Origin: Chlorobium sp.
GTDB lineage: Bacteria > Bacteroidota > Chlorobiia > Chlorobiales > Chlorobiaceae
Reading direction: 5' to 3'
NCBI GenBank assembly: GCA_028280025.1
Contig: JANQMO010000044.1
Location: 1 to 64,000, forward strand
DNA length: 64,000 nucleotides
Each line of letters starts with the position of its first letter. Within the stretch, counting starts at the first letter, position 1. The notes beneath the pieces were generated by a model. The model was not told the DNA's origin. It ran no database searches and saw only the letters and a program-made list of their open reading frames with translations. This document shows positions 1 through 10,295 of this stretch, one piece after another. The translations under genes and the position numbers were made by a program.

Positions 1-170
1 CGTCCGATTCCTCGATTCCCATACTCAATCCCCCTCTCAGAACACTACGGATGACTACCATCCGCACCCGCCTCTTTCAGCGGGAAACTAATGTAGGCAA
101 TGGGGAAGATATGTCCAAACAGAAAATCAGAAAAGAGGGAAACAATGCAGATAAATATCGGAAGCTGTGT

Positions 171-210
171 TATAGGTCCTATGGGTCCTATAGGACTTAT
201 AAGACCTATA
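171..210. repeat. Short tandem/palindromic repeat
   Basis: About 40 bases are built from overlapping copies of TATAGGTCCTA-type units (ATAGGTCC, ATGGGTCC, ATAGGACTTAT, AAGACCTATA). The units read alternately in both orientations, so the block can fold on itself. It lies 45 bases past the pyrG stop codon in an otherwise featureless stretch (1-254). Its role is unknown; it could be a dispersed genomic repeat or act as a 3' hairpin. Confidence 0.6.
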
Positions 211-254
211 AAAGAAAAGAATTTCTTCTTAGGGTACTCGCCTTCCCCTGAAAC

Positions 255-1943
255 TCAACCTTCCTCAGGCTCCTCCAGCGGCAGCGTAACACTTTCAAGC
301 GAAAGCTGACGTTCGCCATGAGCATACGCTTTTGCAGCAGCCACAAAACCTTTGAAAAGAGGGTGCGGACTGCGAACTCTTGATTTCAGTTCCGGATGGA
401 ACTGTACCCCGACAAACCACCGGTGATCTTTGAGCTCGATGATCTCGACAAGTTCGCTGTTGGGCGATGTTCCCGAAAACAGCATACCGTTGTTTTCGAA
501 CAGTTCGCGGTAATCGTTATTGAACTCGTAACGATGCCGGTGGCGCTCATTGATCAGAAACTTGTCATAGGCCTGATGCACTTTGGTCTTTTCCTTGAGA
601 ATGCAGGGATAGCTCCCCAGACGCATGGTGCCGCCCTTTTCCTTGACTTTTTTCTGATTCTCCATCAGATCGATAACAGGCTGGCGGCATCGCTTGTTGA
701 ATTCCGTGGAGTTGGCCTCTGCAAGCCCGCATACGTTGCGGGCAAACTCGATCGATGCACACTGCATACCGAGACAGATGCCGAGGAACGGAATATTGTT
801 TTCCCGTGCATGGCGGATAAAACTGATCTTGCCTTCGATACCCCGGTCGCCAAATCCGGGTGCGACCAGCAGACCATCAACATCCTTGAGGAACTTTCCG
901 CTTTTTCCGCCGTTCTCTTCCGCATCTTCCGATCTGACCAGCTTGATATTCACCTTGACATTGTTCACGGCGCCCGTATGAACCAGCGCTTCGAGAATCG
1001 ACTTGTACGCGTCGGGATATTCTGTGTATTTACCGCAGATCGCGATCGTCACTTCACCATCCTTGGGATGTTTCACTTTGTTGCAGAAATCACGCCAGTA
1101 CGAAAGTTCAGGCGCGCTGTATTTCTTGATCGACAGCTTCTTCAGTACCCGTATGTCCAGTTGCTCGTTCAACAGCATGAGCGGCACATCGTAAATCGTA
1201 TCGCAGTCGTTGAGTCCGATCACATCGGACTCGTGAAGGTTGCAGAAATGACCGACCTTGTTCTTGATCTCCCTTGAAAGGGGCTTTTCACTCCGGCAGA
1301 CAAGGATATCCGGCTGTATCCCTGTTTCAAGCAGCATTTTGACACTGTGCTGTGTCGGCTTGGTCTTGAGTTCACAGGCCGCCTTGATATAGGGAACAAG
1401 CGTGAGATGAATATTAAGCAGGTTTTTAGGTCCCAGCTCCAGCTTCATCTGACGCATAGCCTCGAGAAAAGGCAGCGACTCGATATCGCCGATCGTGCCC
1501 CCGATCTCCGTGATCAGTACATCCAGGGTGCCGCCTTTACCCTGTTCATTCATTTTTTCCTTGATTGCATCGATCACATGGGGCACAACCTGCACCGTAC
1601 CGCCCAGGTAATCTCCCTGGCGCTCCCTGTCTATAACGGTTTTATAGACCCTGCCCATGGTAAGATTGGATGCCTGGGATGTCGGCTCATCCAGAAACCG
1701 CTCATAATGACCGAGATCGAGGTCCGTTTCCGCACCGTCATCTGTTACGTAGACCTCTCCGTGCTGGTAGGGCGACATGGTTCCCGGATCAACGTTGATG
1801 TAGGGATCGTATTTCTGTATCGCTACACGCAGTCCCCTCGATTTGAGGAGCAATCCGAGAGATGCCGATAAAATACCTTTGCCAAGGGAAGAAACCACCC
1901 CGCCGGTCACAAAAATATGCTTTACGTTTTTCGGTCGTGCCAT
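255..1943 (-). CDS. pyrG: CTP synthase
   Basis: Makes CTP from UTP, ATP and glutamine, the last step of de novo pyrimidine nucleotide synthesis in the cytosol. The 562 residues match the two-domain family layout. The N-terminal synthase half has the P-loop-like [10 protein letters not shown] (residues 14-23) and the [17 protein letters not shown] stretch. The C-terminal class I glutamine amidotransferase half has its nucleophile Cys390 in FLGICLGMQ and the His/Glu pair in GVQFHPE. The start is the ATG of [15 protein letters not shown], the usual N terminus of the family. It is the first gene of the window and is read leftward, like the next several genes. The identification is secure. Confidence 0.98.
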   Translation of the reverse strand: MARPKNVKHIFVTGGVVSSLGKGILSASLGLLLKSRGLRVAIQKYDPYINVDPGTMSPYQHGEVYVTDDGAETDLDLGHYERFLDEPTSQASNLTMGRVYKTVIDRERQGDYLGGTVQVVPHVIDAIKEKMNEQGKGGTLDVLITEIGGTIGDIESLPFLEAMRQMKLELGPKNLLNIHLTLVPYIKAACELKTKPTQHSVKMLLETGIQPDILVCRSEKPLSREIKNKVGHFCNLHESDVIGLNDCDTIYDVPLMLLNEQLDIRVLKKLSIKKYSAPELSYWRDFCNKVKHPKDGEVTIAICGKYTEYPDAYKSILEALVHTGAVNNVKVNIKLVRSEDAEENGGKSGKFLKDVDGLLVAPGFGDRGIEGKISFIRHARENNIPFLGICLGMQCASIEFARNVCGLAEANSTEFNKRCRQPVIDLMENQKKVKEKGGTMRLGSYPCILKEKTKVHQAYDKFLINERHRHRYEFNNDYRELFENNGMLFSGTSPNSELVEIIELKDHRWFVGVQFHPELKSRVRSPHPLFKGFVAAAKAYAHGERQLSLESVTLPLEEPEEG

Positions 1944-2025
1944 AACAGTAACGGTGTTTTAGGAATTATTTTTGTCTGACGGCTAGCGGCTATGGTTTCC
2001 AGGATAAAGAGAGAAACCCGAACCG

Positions 2026-2250
2026 CTACAGCGTCCGGTGAGAGCCGTCACAGAACGGCTTGCTCTTCGACTGTCCGCAGCCGCAGATGGCAACGGTCTT
2101 TGCCTCTTCAATTTCCACTTTGTAGGAATGCATACCCGTTCCATGATGCGAACCGTCACAATACGGCTTGTTTTTTGACAACCCGCATGCACAGTATTTT
2201 TTCAGTCCCGGTTCTTCGTGCTGGATATAGGGTTCTTTTCTTTGTTCCAT
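2026..2250 (-). CDS. CDGSH iron-sulfur domain protein
   Basis: A 74-residue protein with two tandem CDGSH zinc-finger-type (mitoNEET-like) motifs: [17 protein letters not shown] and [16 protein letters not shown]. Each supplies the three Cys and one His that hold a redox-active, pH-labile 2Fe-2S cluster in this family. The double-motif layout is typical of small bacterial members, whose physiological partners are mostly unknown. The start was placed at the ATG of [10 protein letters not shown] because AGGAGAAG lies just upstream; a longer reading frame would overlap the end of gyrA. The gene starts 26 bases after the gyrA stop, so it may be co-transcribed, though no functional link is obvious. 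Confidence 0.85.
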   Translation of the reverse strand: MEQRKEPYIQHEEPGLKKYCACGLSKNKPYCDGSHHGTGMHSYKVEIEEAKTVAICGCGQSKSKPFCDGSHRTL

Positions 2251-2275
2251 ATCCGCTTCTCCTGTAAAAGCCTTT

Positions 2276-4759
2276 TTATTCCTTGAATAACTCAATCTGA
2301 TCTTCCGGACCGACGTCGTCTCCGTTTTCTTCAACATCCGTTTTGGGAACCCTTGCCGTGGCAGATATCGTATCGCCCTCCATCAGCCTGATAAGCCTGA
2401 CACCGGAGGTATTCCGTCCCGTAAGCCTGATGTTGGAAACATGTTGTCGATTCACAATCCCGTTTGCAGTGATGATGATCAGATCGTCACCGTCGTTGAC
2501 ATCGAGCAGACCAACAAGGTTTCCGACCTTTTCATGAGCTTTCAGCGTAATGACACCTCGCGCACCTCGTTTCGTCAGACGATAGTCATCAACCAGGCTG
2601 CGCTTGCCGAACCCGTTATCCGTTACAGCAAGAAGTGATGTATCGTTACGCTTGGATGTAACCATGGAAATGCAATTCTCTCCTCCCTCGAGAGTGATTC
2701 CCTTGACCCCGCGTGTCGTCCTGCCCATCGGACGCACTTCTTTCTCAGCGAAACGAACCGCATAGCCTGAATTTTTTGCCATGATAATCTCATGTTCTCC
2801 ATCGGTCAGTCGGGCTTCGATCAGCTCGTCACCTTCATCGATGAGAATAGCCGCTATACCGTTCCGGCGCGGACGGGAAAATGCTTCAATTTCGGTTTTC
2901 TTGATGATCCCCCTGGCTGTCGCCATGACAATGAACAGCGGGTCGTCAAAATTCTTCACATTGATGTATGCCCTGATCTTTTCGCCCGGCTGCAACTCCA
3001 TGATATTTGCCAGGGAACGCCCCCTCGCGGCGCGTCCCGCTTCGGGAATTTCGTAGACTTTCAGCCAGTGGCAGCGTCCCCTGTTGGTAAAGAACAGGAT
3101 ATAGTTATGCGTGGATGCAATAAACATATGCTCCACGAAATCCTCGTGCCGGGCCTGGGCTCCGGTCACCCCCTTGCCTCCCCGCGCCTGCCGCCGATAG
3201 CCGGAAACAGGAAAGCGCTTGATAAACCCTTCGTGGGTGATCGTGATCACCACATCTTCCTGGGCGATCATGTCTTCGATAGAGAACTCGCCTTCCTGCG
3301 GCCTGATTTCCGTCCGGCGTTCGTCTCCGTATACTTTTTTAACCTTCAGCAACTCATCCTTGATGATTTCCATCTGCTTGCCTGGATTGGCAAGAATAAA
3401 ACGCAGCTCCTCGATCAACGCAAGCGTTTCTTTGTAGTCTTTTTCAATTTTTTCGCGCTCCATGCCTGTAAGCCGCTGCAGGCGCATTTCAAGGACAGCT
3501 TTCGACTGGACCTCGGTCAGCCCGAACTTCTCCATCAGCTTTTCCTGCGCCACGTGCGCATTGGCAGACTGGCGGATAGCTGCAATCACTTCGTCGAGAT
3601 TATCGAGACAGATCTTGAGCCCCTCGAGAATATGCGCTTTCTTTTCGGCGGCGGCGAGGTCGAAGGTTGTCCGCCGAAGAACAATTTCATTACGGTGCTT
3701 TATATACAGCTGCATCATCTCTTTCAGTGTCAGCACCTTGGGCACCCCGCCTACGAGGGCAAGAAGAATAACACCGAACGTGTCCTGCATCGGCGTGTGC
3801 TTGTAGAGATGGTTGAGCACGACTTTGGCAACCGCATCACGTTTGAGTTCGATAACAAGCCGCATACCGTCACGATCGGACTCGTCACGAATATCTGCGA
3901 TTCCGTCTATTTTTTTCAGGTGGATCAGCTCGACGATTTTCTCTATAAGCCGAACTTTGTTGACCTGGTAGGGAAGCTCGCTGACAATAATGGACTCCCT
4001 TCCGTTTTTCTGAGTGACCTCGACAACCGCACGCGCGCGGATGACAACACGGCCCCTGCCGGTTGTGTATGCCTGCTTCACGCCCTCATAGCCGTAAATT
4101 ATCCCTCCGGTAGGAAAGTCAGGGGCGATAATGTGCGCCATAATCTCTTCGATGGTTATTTCCGGATTGTCGATCATCGCGATCAATCCGTCAACCACTT
4201 CGTTGAGGTTATGGGGAGGAATGTTTGTCGCCATGCCGACAGCAATGCCGGAAGCACCGTTCACCAGCATGTTGGGCATGGCGGAAGGGAGTACTGTCGG
4301 CTCCTCGAGCGAATCGTCGAAATTCAGCGCGAAATCGACGGTTTCCTTCTCCAGGTCCTTGAGCATCTCGCCTGCGATGCTTTTCATCCGGACCTCCGTA
4401 TACCTCATGGCGGCAGGAGAGTCGCCGTCAATCGACCCGAAGTTTCCCTGGCCGTCGATGAGCGGGTAGCGCATGGAAAAGTCCTGTACAAGGCGAACGA
4501 TACTGTCATACACTGCGCTGTCACCGTGAGGATGGAATTTACCGAGCACTTCACCAACGACACGGGCGGATTTTTTATAGGCTTTTCCGGCCTGCAGGCC
4601 CAGCTCATGCATACCATACAGCACCCTGCGGTGTACGGGCTTGAGACCATCCCTGACATCAGGTAATGCGCGGCTCACGATAACCGACATGGAGTAGTCG
4701 AGGTAGGAATCCCTCATTTCATCTTCAATACTGATCGGTAATATCTTGTCGCGCTGCAT
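2276..4759 (-). CDS. gyrA: DNA gyrase subunit A
   Basis: The breakage-reunion subunit of the type IIA topoisomerase that introduces negative supercoils. The protein has 827 residues, usual for GyrA. The N-terminal winged-helix/tower region carries the catalytic tyrosine in AMRYTEVRM (Tyr120). The C-terminal beta-pinwheel contains repeated blades and a GyrA-box-like QARGGKG near residue 530. The quinolone-determining positions equivalent to E. coli Ser83 and Asp87 are Ser81 and Asp85, the wild-type (sensitive) residues. A ParC paralogue is possible in principle, but the length and the presence of the GyrA box favour GyrA. gyrB is not in the window. Confidence 0.96.
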   Translation of the reverse strand: MQRDKILPISIEDEMRDSYLDYSMSVIVSRALPDVRDGLKPVHRRVLYGMHELGLQAGKAYKKSARVVGEVLGKFHPHGDSAVYDSIVRLVQDFSMRYPLIDGQGNFGSIDGDSPAAMRYTEVRMKSIAGEMLKDLEKETVDFALNFDDSLEEPTVLPSAMPNMLVNGASGIAVGMATNIPPHNLNEVVDGLIAMIDNPEITIEEIMAHIIAPDFPTGGIIYGYEGVKQAYTTGRGRVVIRARAVVEVTQKNGRESIIVSELPYQVNKVRLIEKIVELIHLKKIDGIADIRDESDRDGMRLVIELKRDAVAKVVLNHLYKHTPMQDTFGVILLALVGGVPKVLTLKEMMQLYIKHRNEIVLRRTTFDLAAAEKKAHILEGLKICLDNLDEVIAAIRQSANAHVAQEKLMEKFGLTEVQSKAVLEMRLQRLTGMEREKIEKDYKETLALIEELRFILANPGKQMEIIKDELLKVKKVYGDERRTEIRPQEGEFSIEDMIAQEDVVITITHEGFIKRFPVSGYRRQARGGKGVTGAQARHEDFVEHMFIASTHNYILFFTNRGRCHWLKVYEIPEAGRAARGRSLANIMELQPGEKIRAYINVKNFDDPLFIVMATARGIIKKTEIEAFSRPRRNGIAAILIDEGDELIEARLTDGEHEIIMAKNSGYAVRFAEKEVRPMGRTTRGVKGITLEGGENCISMVTSKRNDTSLLAVTDNGFGKRSLVDDYRLTKRGARGVITLKAHEKVGNLVGLLDVNDGDDLIIITANGIVNRQHVSNIRLTGRNTSGVRLIRLMEGDTISATARVPKTDVEENGDDVGPEDQIELFKE

Positions 4760-4842
4760 CTGTTATACTGTAAAATTGAATGAAAAATATGACGGGGACA
4801 ATGTATGAAATCCCCATCTAACGGGAAAGCTGCCAAAGGCTT

Positions 4843-5265
4843 TCAGGCCCCTTCGGTGCCCTCTGTGCCGAGACTTTTGAGGATGTGTTTCGGAGCGTCG
4901 CCCCAAAGCGATTCAAGGTCGTAAAAAGCACGCTCGTCCGGCATAAAAATATGGACGACAACATTCACATAATCAATCAGTATCCAGTGCAGTGTATCGG
5001 CACCTTCAACATGGAGCGGACGCTCGTCATCATGCTTGAGTTCGTCGACTATATACTCGTAAACCGCTTTTGCCTTGCGTTCGGAATCTGCCGTTGCCAG
5101 AACAAAAAAATCCGTCACACTCGTCAGGCCCCTCACATCGAGAATCGTCACGTCATCACATTTCTTTTCCAGCGACAGCTCAGCCGCCCTTCTTGCAAGC
5201 AGTTCACTGACTGGAATGTCCCTGACTTCGGGCTCCCTACCCGGATCACGACCCGGTTCAGCCAT
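4843..5265 (-). CDS. rsfS: Ribosome silencing factor RsfS (YbeB/iojap family)
   Basis: A 140-residue member of the RsfS family, which binds ribosomal protein L14 on the 50S subunit and blocks subunit joining under nutrient limitation. The core [31 protein letters not shown] and the segment [20 protein letters not shown] are diagnostic. The first ~18 residues ([17 protein letters not shown]) are an extra charged leader, so a start a little downstream is possible. It lies 83 bases upstream of gyrA in the same direction. Confidence 0.93.
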   Translation of the reverse strand: MAEPGRDPGREPEVRDIPVSELLARRAAELSLEKKCDDVTILDVRGLTSVTDFFVLATADSERKAKAVYEYIVDELKHDDERPLHVEGADTLHWILIDYVNVVVHIFMPDERAFYDLESLWGDAPKHILKSLGTEGTEGA

Positions 5266-5498
5266 AAACCTCCATATGGTTTTTAATTATTGAGAAAAAA
5301 TGCCGCCGCCGCACCTTATCCGCGCTATCTCATCAAACGGATGACCGTATAAAAATATAGCAATAATCATCGCTTTCCGAAGCGGATTGCCATTGTCGAT
5401 TTCCGAAAACATGTTTGGATTTCAACGCTGGCACATACGTAAGCCAAACAATTGCTGAAACCCTCAATTCAGGACACAACCGCTACAATACGTGCACA

Positions 5499-6218
5499 CT
5501 ATTTTTCAGAGCGAAATTTTTGCTGGTAATCGGGCGTAACCGTTTCGAGAACGGCAGCATCACCAGCCATGAAACGCCTTTGTGCAATCGGCAAAAGGGA
5601 CGCTGCCGTAAAAAAATCCGCTTGTACAAGGTCCCGACCGGCCGATCGGCACAGTTCTCCAAGCAGGGAAATGTCCCGGGCAACCACCACGCACCGCTCA
5701 CCATGCGACTCCAGTACTTCTTTGAAATCCGCAACAGAGACACAGGCCGTCTTTTCAACCTCCGCAACACCGTGGTCCTCAGATCGGTAGACGGCATAGT
5801 ACAGCTCACCCTTGCGGGCGGGGATAACAGGCACCAGACATACAGCTTGGCAATGAGGCCGCGCTGCTGCAGCCATTGCCTCCATGGTAGATACGGTTAC
5901 AAGTGGAAACCCGGCTCCATAAGCGATGCCCTTTGCCGTAGCCATGCCGATTCGCAGCGCCGTAAAGGACCCAGGACCCGAAGAAACAGCGAGGCAGTCA
6001 ATATCTGAAAGGTATGATCCGGATTCTTTGAGAACACGGGAAATGAGCGGCACGATCGATTCCGCCGTCCGCTGCCACTCCCTGACCGTCTCTTCGACAA
6101 CGCCTTCAGGTGTTGCCGCAGCAACGCTGATGCACTGATGCGTACATTCAAGCGCAAGAATCTTGTGAAGATAAGTCGAAGATGAAGACGAAGTCAAAAG
6201 TAAAAAATCAAAAGTCAA
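5499..6218 (-). CDS. tsaB: tRNA t6A modification protein TsaB
   Basis: TsaB (YeaZ) is an ASKHA-fold partner that scaffolds TsaD, with TsaE, for N6-threonylcarbamoyladenosine formation at A37 of ANN-decoding tRNAs. The N-terminal strand HKILALECTHQCISVA, then LISRVLKESG and the conserved SSGPGSFTALRIGMATAKGIAYG segment near residue 90 identify it. The start is uncertain: the listed frame opens with TTG in a low-complexity, AAGTCAAAA-rich stretch, and the conserved domain begins only at about residue 17. tsaE follows upstream on the same strand, about 150 bases away, so the two t6A genes are neighbours. Confidence 0.92.
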   Translation of the reverse strand: MTFDFLLLTSSSSSTYLHKILALECTHQCISVAAATPEGVVEETVREWQRTAESIVPLISRVLKESGSYLSDIDCLAVSSGPGSFTALRIGMATAKGIAYGAGFPLVTVSTMEAMAAAARPHCQAVCLVPVIPARKGELYYAVYRSEDHGVAEVEKTACVSVADFKEVLESHGERCVVVARDISLLGELCRSAGRDLVQADFFTAASLLPIAQRRFMAGDAAVLETVTPDYQQKFRSEK

Positions 6219-6334
6219 AAAAAGACAGGCCTGAAATCCCGCCTGGATTCACACAACAAACCCGAAAAAGAATAAGCTGCAGACTGCTTGATGCCAGACT
6301 AAATCCCGAAATCAGCAGCGGATTTCTCATAAAA

Positions 6335-6370
6335 CAGTTCAACAACTCAACAGATCAACAATTCAACAAA
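6335..6370 (+). repeat. 36-bp repeat, left copy flanking tsaE
   Basis: A 36-base sequence made of CAAC-rich units (TCAACAACT, TCAACAGA, TCAACAATT). An exact reverse complement lies at 6869-6904, so the pair brackets tsaE as a perfect inverted repeat. A third copy with three mismatches is at about 14015-14043. Confidence 0.85.
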
Positions 6371-6371
6371 C

Positions 6372-6803
6372 TTAACTGTCAATTACAATTTTTCTTTCTT
6401 CCTCACCTGCAGCATCGATGTGCACCTTTATTGTCTCTGGCGGAAACTCTTCAATGAATTTTTCACCCCACTCGACAACCGAAACAGCATCACCGTTGAT
6501 ATACTCGCCAAAACCGAGCCCTTCAAGCTCAAGAGAGGTTTCGATGCGGTAGAGGTCAAAATGCTGAAGAATGACAGGCTGGCCGTTCAGCCTTCCCCTG
6601 TAGATATTGAATATCGAGAAGGATGGACTTGTCAGTTGGTCATCGCAGCCGAAGACCTGAGCTATTCCACGCATGAACTCCGTTTTCCCCGCCCCGAGGT
6701 TCCCGCTAAGGCAGACAACATCGCCCGGCTGCAGACCGGCAGCAAGCTGCCTGGCGTATTCACGGGTCTCATGAACCGAACGTGAAAGAAGCTCTTTTAC
6801 CAT
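6372..6803 (-). CDS. tsaE: tRNA t6A modification ATPase TsaE
   Basis: TsaE (YjeE) is the P-loop ATPase that cycles the TsaBD complex during t6A synthesis. The 143-residue reading has Walker A GNLGAGKT at residues 34-41 and the family segments [19 protein letters not shown] and [12 protein letters not shown] 18 bases further upstream (6821) also opens the frame. The ATG at 6803 was preferred because GGAGG lies directly before it, although the spacing is unusually short (2 bases). The stop sits 1 base from the left 36-bp repeat and the gene lies entirely between two inverted copies of it. Confidence 0.93.
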   Translation of the reverse strand: MVKELLSRSVHETREYARQLAAGLQPGDVVCLSGNLGAGKTEFMRGIAQVFGCDDQLTSPSFSIFNIYRGRLNGQPVILQHFDLYRIETSLELEGLGFGEYINGDAVSVVEWGEKFIEEFPPETIKVHIDAAGEEERKIVIDS

Positions 6804-6868
6804 GTCCTCCTTACTATGCAATCGTGTACTTCACTGGATTATCTATCAATTCTACGGAAAAGATTGGA

Positions 6869-6904
6869 TTTGTTGAATTGTTGATCTGTTGAGTTGTTGA
6901 ACTG
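6869..6904 (-). repeat. 36-bp repeat, right copy flanking tsaE
   Basis: Exact reverse complement of 6335-6370, located just upstream of the tsaE start. In RNA the two copies could pair across the whole tsaE message. Confidence 0.85.
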
Positions 6905-6956
6905 GAACGGCAGAAAGCCATCAGAGGGTAAGAACTATAAATAACTTTTAAAGTAT

Positions 6957-7085
6957 CGAAAAACCGTCGCGAGCTTTTTGAGTACAAGGCGGACAGCGCG
7001 CAGAAACCGGAGTGTACATACCAGTACATGAGGATTTCGAGCACTGCCCAACGCAGTAATCGAAAAGCGCAGCAGGTTTTTCTAA
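6957..7085. repeat. ~130-bp element with imperfect terminal inverted repeats
   Basis: The block opens with GAAAAACCGTCGCGAGCTTT and closes with the near-inverse CGAAAAGCGCAGCAGGTTTT. Between them is a GC-rich core containing AAGGCGGACAGCGCGCAGAAACCGG and ACTGCCCAACGCAGTAATCG. It has no plausible coding frame and looks like a small non-autonomous or REP/MITE-like dispersed element. It abuts the 3' end of the DUF1015 gene (stop at 7082), so it may serve as that gene's 3' end. Confidence 0.55.
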
Positions 7086-8353
7086 AGTTTATGCATGACC
7101 ATCCCTGTCATAATCTTCGGATAAAAATATGTCGATTTCTGCGGCATCACTTCTCCCTCTCCTGAAATATCGAGCACCTGCTGCACCGTTGTGGGCTTGA
7201 CGATAAATCCGGCCTGGATATCGCCCTTTTCAACAGCCTCGAACACCTTCCGGTCGTCCTCTTCATAGATCACGTTTGCCTGGCTGCGCATCGCCTCCGG
7301 GGTAATACCCAGCATACGCTGCAGGATCAGTTCATGCAGAACAACCACGCTGAGCCGGAGAAGCGGAAGAGGGACCGAATCGCCGAGCAGGGTTTCGGGA
7401 GGTGTTTTGAGCCTGATTCCCCAAACGCCTGCTGACGTGGCGACGCCATACACATGGCTGGACGATTCACCATCGAGATACTGTCGGAGTTCTTCTCTGC
7501 CGCCCAAGGGCTTTACCTCGAAATTGGTGCTCAGCGTATCGATCAAACCTCCGGGACTGAACTGTTCGAGGCTGTGAACCATTCTGTGAAGCGGGAAAAT
7601 GATCAATCCCTCGTCGAAGATATTGGCAAGGTAGATCAGAATGAAATTATACGGCTCTTCACCGGTATGCGACGGATTCTCCTCCGCACGGAGGTTACGG
7701 TAGTTCACTCCCGTCTCGTACCGGTGGTGCCCGTCGGCGATATAGACCTGCCGGTCGAGGAGAACCTGCTGCACGGTCGAGACAATATCGGGATCGGTCA
7801 TCTTCCAGAGCCGGTTCCTCACCCCCTGAAACGCGGCATCGACAATCGGATCGTGACCGGCTGCAAACGTCTCGATCGCCTTGTCCGCCTGAAGCTGATC
7901 ATCGGCATACAGCCCGAAAATGCTGCTGATGTTGGCCTGCGTCCGTTTGAACAGGTTGAGGCGGTCCTTTTTGGGCCCCGAAAGCGTCCGTTCGTGCGGC
8001 AGCACCTTTTTCTCGCTGAACTCGTGCAGGCGCAGCGCGCAGAAAAAGCCTTTGCGAGTGTAGGTGTTGCCCTCCGGATCGGTATAGGTCTGGTAGTATG
8101 GATACAGTGCCGGCTCGTCATCCTGCATCAGCACGCCCTCCTGCATCCACTGCGCCAGCCGCTCCGCCGCCGCACCATAGGGATCGTCTTCCTTCGGCAG
8201 TTCCAGCCGCACCGCGTTGTATTCCGAACTGTCGTACAGTTCCTGCTGCATTGCAGGAGGAATGATGTCATAGGGCGGGCAGATGATGTTCCCCATGTCA
8301 CCCGCGGTTTCGGGGTTGTACCGCAAACCCTTGAAAGGACGGATTTCTGGCAT
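7082..8353 (-). CDS. DUF1015 family protein
   Basis: A 423-residue protein of the DUF1015 family, annotated in many bacteria as conserved or as a putative serine-kinase-like protein; its activity is not established. Recognisable segments are the N-terminal IRPFKGLRYNPE and NIICPPYDII, then LPHERTLSGPKKDRLNLFKRT and the central VYIADGHHRYETG motif. The length is normal for the family. The downstream end touches the palindromic element at 6957-7085. No operon partner is evident: the next gene in the same direction is 300 bases upstream, beyond a terminator. Confidence 0.9.
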   Translation of the reverse strand: MPEIRPFKGLRYNPETAGDMGNIICPPYDIIPPAMQQELYDSSEYNAVRLELPKEDDPYGAAAERLAQWMQEGVLMQDDEPALYPYYQTYTDPEGNTYTRKGFFCALRLHEFSEKKVLPHERTLSGPKKDRLNLFKRTQANISSIFGLYADDQLQADKAIETFAAGHDPIVDAAFQGVRNRLWKMTDPDIVSTVQQVLLDRQVYIADGHHRYETGVNYRNLRAEENPSHTGEEPYNFILIYLANIFDEGLIIFPLHRMVHSLEQFSPGGLIDTLSTNFEVKPLGGREELRQYLDGESSSHVYGVATSAGVWGIRLKTPPETLLGDSVPLPLLRLSVVVLHELILQRMLGITPEAMRSQANVIYEEDDRKVFEAVEKGDIQAGFIVKPTTVQQVLDISGEGEVMPQKSTYFYPKIMTGMVMHKL

Positions 8354-8476
8354 ATCTACAAATATTTTACCATAAACTATTATTATATAAGCACATAAAG
8401 AGTCATAAAGATTTTTGTAAAATTAAAAGCCACAAATTAGTTACAAAAATAACGCCAAAACAATCCTGATAGAATA

Positions 8477-8503
8477 TAAAAAAGCCGGACTTGAACCCGG
8501 CTT
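8477..8503 (-). terminator. Rho-independent terminator
   Basis: Read on the - strand, AAGCCGG and CCGGCTT form a 7-bp GC-rich stem around an 8-base loop, followed by a run of seven T. It would end the PIN/ImmA transcript, about 150 bases after the PIN gene. The rest of 8354-8655 shows no gene. Confidence 0.75.
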
Positions 8504-8655
8504 CTTCTTGCAACTGTATTAGCCATCAATACCACTCTTCGTTGAATCTTCAGCGGCTTTCACACCCGTCTAACAAAAAAAGTGATACCTCATGGTTTCT
8601 TCAAAAAGAAAATCTCGGCTCACTACGTTCGTATTGATTCGGTAGACTCACAATC

Positions 8656-9162
8656 TCATCCCAACCGTATCTTCAACGAGCGGAGCATGTCATAGGTATC
8701 CGTGCACTCAACCCCGTAAGCGTTGCACACATTTGGAATCGGGATTTTTCGCCGGACATTCGGGTCAATAACCTCATGAGTCACAACGATGCCGCCATGC
8801 ACAGCAGCATAAGCCACTAACCACGGATCAGCATTTTCCGCTCTGGCAAACTCAGCCTTGGCTGCTGAGTTGTACTGGTTTTGATTTTGTGACCATGCAA
8901 CAATCTCTGTATATCGAGCAAGCACCTCCGAATCATTGGTAGATTGAAAAGCATGGTGAAAATCCCCATTGGCCCACACTGAGAGATCATCATTTCCTCG
9001 GGAAATCTCATCTCTTACCCTGTCAACACTTACTATATGCCCAGCGTTTGCATGCTCAATCAAGGCACTCCAGAATGTAGGAACCAGATCAAAAGCATAA
9101 TAGCGACGTGACGCAGTAATAAAAACGTTCGCATCTAAAATAAATACTGGAGAACCACTCAT
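8656..9162 (-). CDS. DUF4411 PIN-domain protein
   Basis: A 168-residue PIN-fold protein of the DUF4411 type. PIN domains are Mg-dependent ribonucleases, and many act as toxins. Acidic residues expected in the active site are visible: Asp10 in FILDANVFI, the Glu of VRDEISRG, and the Asp of NADPWLVAYA. It overlaps the preceding protease/HTH gene by 4 bases (ATGA), implying translational coupling. The DUF4411 and ImmA/IrrE-HTH combination is a recurrent gene pair, thought to be toxin-antitoxin-like. Its target is unknown, and the toxin role is inferred from family and context. Confidence 0.85.
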   Translation of the reverse strand: MSGSPVFILDANVFITASRRYYAFDLVPTFWSALIEHANAGHIVSVDRVRDEISRGNDDLSVWANGDFHHAFQSTNDSEVLARYTEIVAWSQNQNQYNSAAKAEFARAENADPWLVAYAAVHGGIVVTHEVIDPNVRRKIPIPNVCNAYGVECTDTYDMLRSLKIRLG

Positions 9163-10295
9163 AGAGTCCTCCCATAAACCTCTTGAGCATACTGTTTAAA
9201 TGTTTTGCCATAGAGTCCCGTCAAACGGTATGCATCCGTATACAAAGTCCTACCCTCTTGAACAGAACTAACCAAAGCCTGACCGAACCGTTTTCCTATT
9301 CGAAAGCCCTGTGTTGCATAAAAATCCCCCCCGGAAGAGCTTTTTTTCCGCTTCTGACCCTGCCATTCATGATAATACTCGAAAAAATCATTGCTCGTGA
9401 TAAACCCTAAATCCAAGACCCTTCGGGCCGCAACGATTTCACTTACTTTATAACGACGTGCAATAATCTTATAAGGCTTTTCTTCAGTCCTTACAGACTG
9501 CCATACCTTTTCGAAACCACTTTGTGGCACGAGAAATTCAGCAGCTACGCGATTACAAATCTGTTCATGGAGATCATCAGCAGCCTGTAATTCACGCAGG
9601 TCAAAAGAAGCACTGACGCCGAACCAGACATGAGCCAGTTCATGTGCAAGTGTAAACATCTGAGCCGCTTTTGCGTCTGCTCCGTTGATAAAAACCAATG
9701 GTGCATAATCATCAACCAATACAAAGCCACGAAATTCTCGAGGATCAAGGTTACGGTGAGTATTGTTGCCTACAATTCCATTTACCATTACGAGGACACC
9801 GGCTTCCTCAACCTTCTTTTCCAATGCTCGTAATGCATCTTCCCATCGAGTATGAATAGCTGCCCAGTCTTCCTGTATACCCAAATCTTCTCTGATTCGT
9901 CGAGCAACAGCAACAGGGTCATCATTAAAAGATGCAGAGCCGACAAACGATAAACGATCATGACCCTGCTCAATGAGATGTTCTCTCATCCATTCTTGCC
10001 TTTGCTGCATTTTCTGGATGGTTTCCAGAAGATCAGGACTAAATCTTCTAGAAGTATCACTTCTCAACGTGCGAAAATGAGTGATCGGCAGACTCTCCTC
10101 AGGAGGATCAGAAAGTAAAAGATATCCAAAAGGCACTGCTGCGGCTTTTGCAAAATTCTCCAACTGTCGCAATGTTGGCTGGACATCACCACTTAGCCAT
10201 TCACTGACTTTGGGAAATTTATTTTCCAGAGATTCCCTTCGATTCGAGCGATTTAACGCCCATTCAAGAACCTCTGTACTCAATGCGATTCTCAT
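9159..10295 (-). CDS. HTH and ImmA/IrrE-type metallopeptidase protein
   Basis: A 378-residue protein of the COG2856 type. The N terminus resembles a diverged XRE helix-turn-helix (residues ~15-62, ending NFAKAAAVPFGYLLL). The central zincin motif HELAH is at residues 218-222 in FTLAHELAHVWFG. ImmA proteins cleave repressors, and IrrE/PprI controls stress genes. Fusion to an HTH next to a PIN gene is a common antitoxin/regulator layout, so this is probably the controlling partner of the PIN protein. The four-base overlap fits a two-gene operon. The protease motif appears intact. Confidence 0.87.
   Translation of the reverse strand: MRIALSTEVLEWALNRSNRRESLENKFPKVSEWLSGDVQPTLRQLENFAKAAAVPFGYLLLSDPPEESLPITHFRTLRSDTSRRFSPDLLETIQKMQQRQEWMREHLIEQGHDRLSFVGSASFNDDPVAVARRIREDLGIQEDWAAIHTRWEDALRALEKKVEEAGVLVMVNGIVGNNTHRNLDPREFRGFVLVDDYAPLVFINGADAKAAQMFTLAHELAHVWFGVSASFDLRELQAADDLHEQICNRVAAEFLVPQSGFEKVWQSVRTEEKPYKIIARRYKVSEIVAARRVLDLGFITSNDFFEYYHEWQGQKRKKSSSGGDFYATQGFRIGKRFGQALVSSVQEGRTLYTDAYRLTGLYGKTFKQYAQEVYGRTL

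Noticed and set aside
2792..4666. Long open frame (624 codons) opposite gyrA
   Set aside because: It is the antisense shadow of a conserved gene; its sequence is rich in His/Arg/Asn without any family pattern.
6814..7044. 76-codon frame overlapping the tsaE upstream repeat and the palindromic element
   Set aside because: It is formed from repeat sequence (STTQQINNSTN) and has no conserved features.
8477..8510. tRNA T-arm-like GGGTTCAAGTCC
   Set aside because: There is no cloverleaf around it and it is followed by a T-run on the - strand; a terminator explains it better.
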